Shown here: positions 4,963 through 5,291 of the stretch, piece after piece | Layout of the letters: each line of letters opens with the position of its first letter | Numbering within the stretch: the stretch's first letter is position 1 | Origin: Microbacteriaceae bacterium | GTDB taxonomy: Bacteria > Actinomycetota > Actinomycetes > Actinomycetales > Microbacteriaceae | Direction of reading: 5' to 3' | Assembly: GCA_016463265.1 (NCBI GenBank) | Contig: JAEMRP010000069.1 | Location: 1-5,291 of the forward strand | DNA length: 5,291 bases | The notes under the pieces: generated by a model | Seen by the model: only the letters and a program-made list of their open reading frames with translations | What the model was told of the DNA's origin: nothing | The model's database searches: none | Translations under genes and position numbers: made by a program

Positions 4963-5291
4963 GTGCCGACCAGTCGTACGGCTCCGCCGGCGACTCCCTT
5001 GGCGCTCGTGACGTAACCGTCGAAAGAGTGCTCGCGGTCCGAAATGTGACCGACAACCCAGGATTCGATTCCGGCGGCGGTCCAATCGCGGGTCAGCGTG
5101 CTGGCCGATTCGTGGGACACGACGGCGAGCATTCCTATCCCCAAGTTCCACGTACCTTCGGTCGATTCGAGTGACTCCCCCGCCCATTCACTGAGAACGC
5201 GGAAGACGCGCGACGGACTCCACGTCGAGCGATCGAGGTCGACCCACACGCCCGCCGGCAACACGCGGGCGAGGTTTGCGGCGATTCCGCC
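4950..5291 (-). CDS. purM: Phosphoribosylformylglycinamidine cyclo-ligase (AIR synthetase), C-terminal part
   Basis: The last 113 residues of PurM, the fifth step of de novo purine synthesis, which closes the imidazole ring of FGAM to AIR with ATP in the cytoplasm. The fragment opens inside the family motif around TGGG: GGIAANLARVLP, then VDLDRSTW, SPSRVFRVLSEWAG and TWNLGIGML, the counterpart of the family FN-x-G-x-GM signature with Trp in place of Phe. The end, GIESWVVGHI, matches the closing strand of the PurM C-domain, and a roughly 30-residue tail follows to TGA at 4950-4952. The ATP-binding N-terminal domain lies beyond 5291, so the gene is cut by the window edge; I see no sign of damage. 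The internal GTG at 5264 is not a start. Its 3' end overlaps the convergent DUF3073 gene. Confidence 0.93.
   Translation of the reverse strand, partial: GGIAANLARVLPAGVWVDLDRSTWSPSRVFRVLSEWAGESLESTEGTWNLGIGMLAVVSHESASTLTRDWTAAGIESWVVGHISDREHSFDGYVTSAKGVAGGAVRLVGTYAD
4953..4970. terminator. Inverted repeat spanning the convergent gene ends
   Basis: GTCGGC-GTAAGT-GCCGAC is a perfect 6-bp stem with a 6-nt loop that contains the DUF3073 stop codon and ends next to the purM stop. A symmetric hairpin between convergent genes could act in both directions. There is no T-tract on either strand, so terminator activity is inference and it may only be a structured 3' end. Confidence 0.35.

Overview
The window looks like a moderately high-GC actinobacterial chromosome, most likely from the Microbacteriaceae or a near relative. 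Three things support this. A DUF3073 small protein runs convergently into purM, an arrangement I recall from other actinobacteria such as the Rv0809/Rv0810c region of Mycobacterium. A TipAS drug-binding domain is present. An extracytoplasmic domain resembling the actinobacterial 'septum formation' family is also present. GTG starts and TANNNT-type -10 elements fit as well. The genus is inference.

Left two thirds (1-3838, minus strand): a probable two-gene transcript. The first gene encodes a stand-alone TipAS-like antibiotic-binding domain (132 aa, no MerR DNA-binding half). After a 50-nt gap holding a hairpin comes a very large RND-family efflux permease whose 3' end lies outside the window (1121 residues visible). 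The permease has the AcrB/SwrC layout: TM1, first extracytoplasmic loop, TM2-TM7, second loop, TM8-TM10. Its first loop carries an insertion of about 190 residues (248-438). The core of the insertion, about residues 276-391, resembles the four-cysteine Septum_form domain and is flanked by Pro/Thr- and Pro/Ala-rich linkers. All four cysteines of the visible 1121 residues lie in it. This fusion is the main discovery candidate of the window.

Middle (3839-4664, plus strand): a short divergent intergenic region, then two fluoride-channel genes (FluC/CrcB) overlapping by ATGA. The two subunits have opposite predicted membrane topology, as expected of a heterodimeric Fluc channel. The first gene has no Shine-Dalgarno sequence and may be leaderless.

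Right end (4662-5291): an extended -10 promoter overlaps the second fluC stop codon and drives the DUF3073 gene. That gene overlaps tail-to-tail by 13 bp with the 3' end of purM (minus strand, 5' end outside the window). The purine gene, DUF3073 and the fluoride channel are housekeeping or stress genes. The TipAS/RND pair looks like a drug-sensing and export unit. No tRNA, rRNA, CRISPR array, insertion sequence or phage gene was seen.
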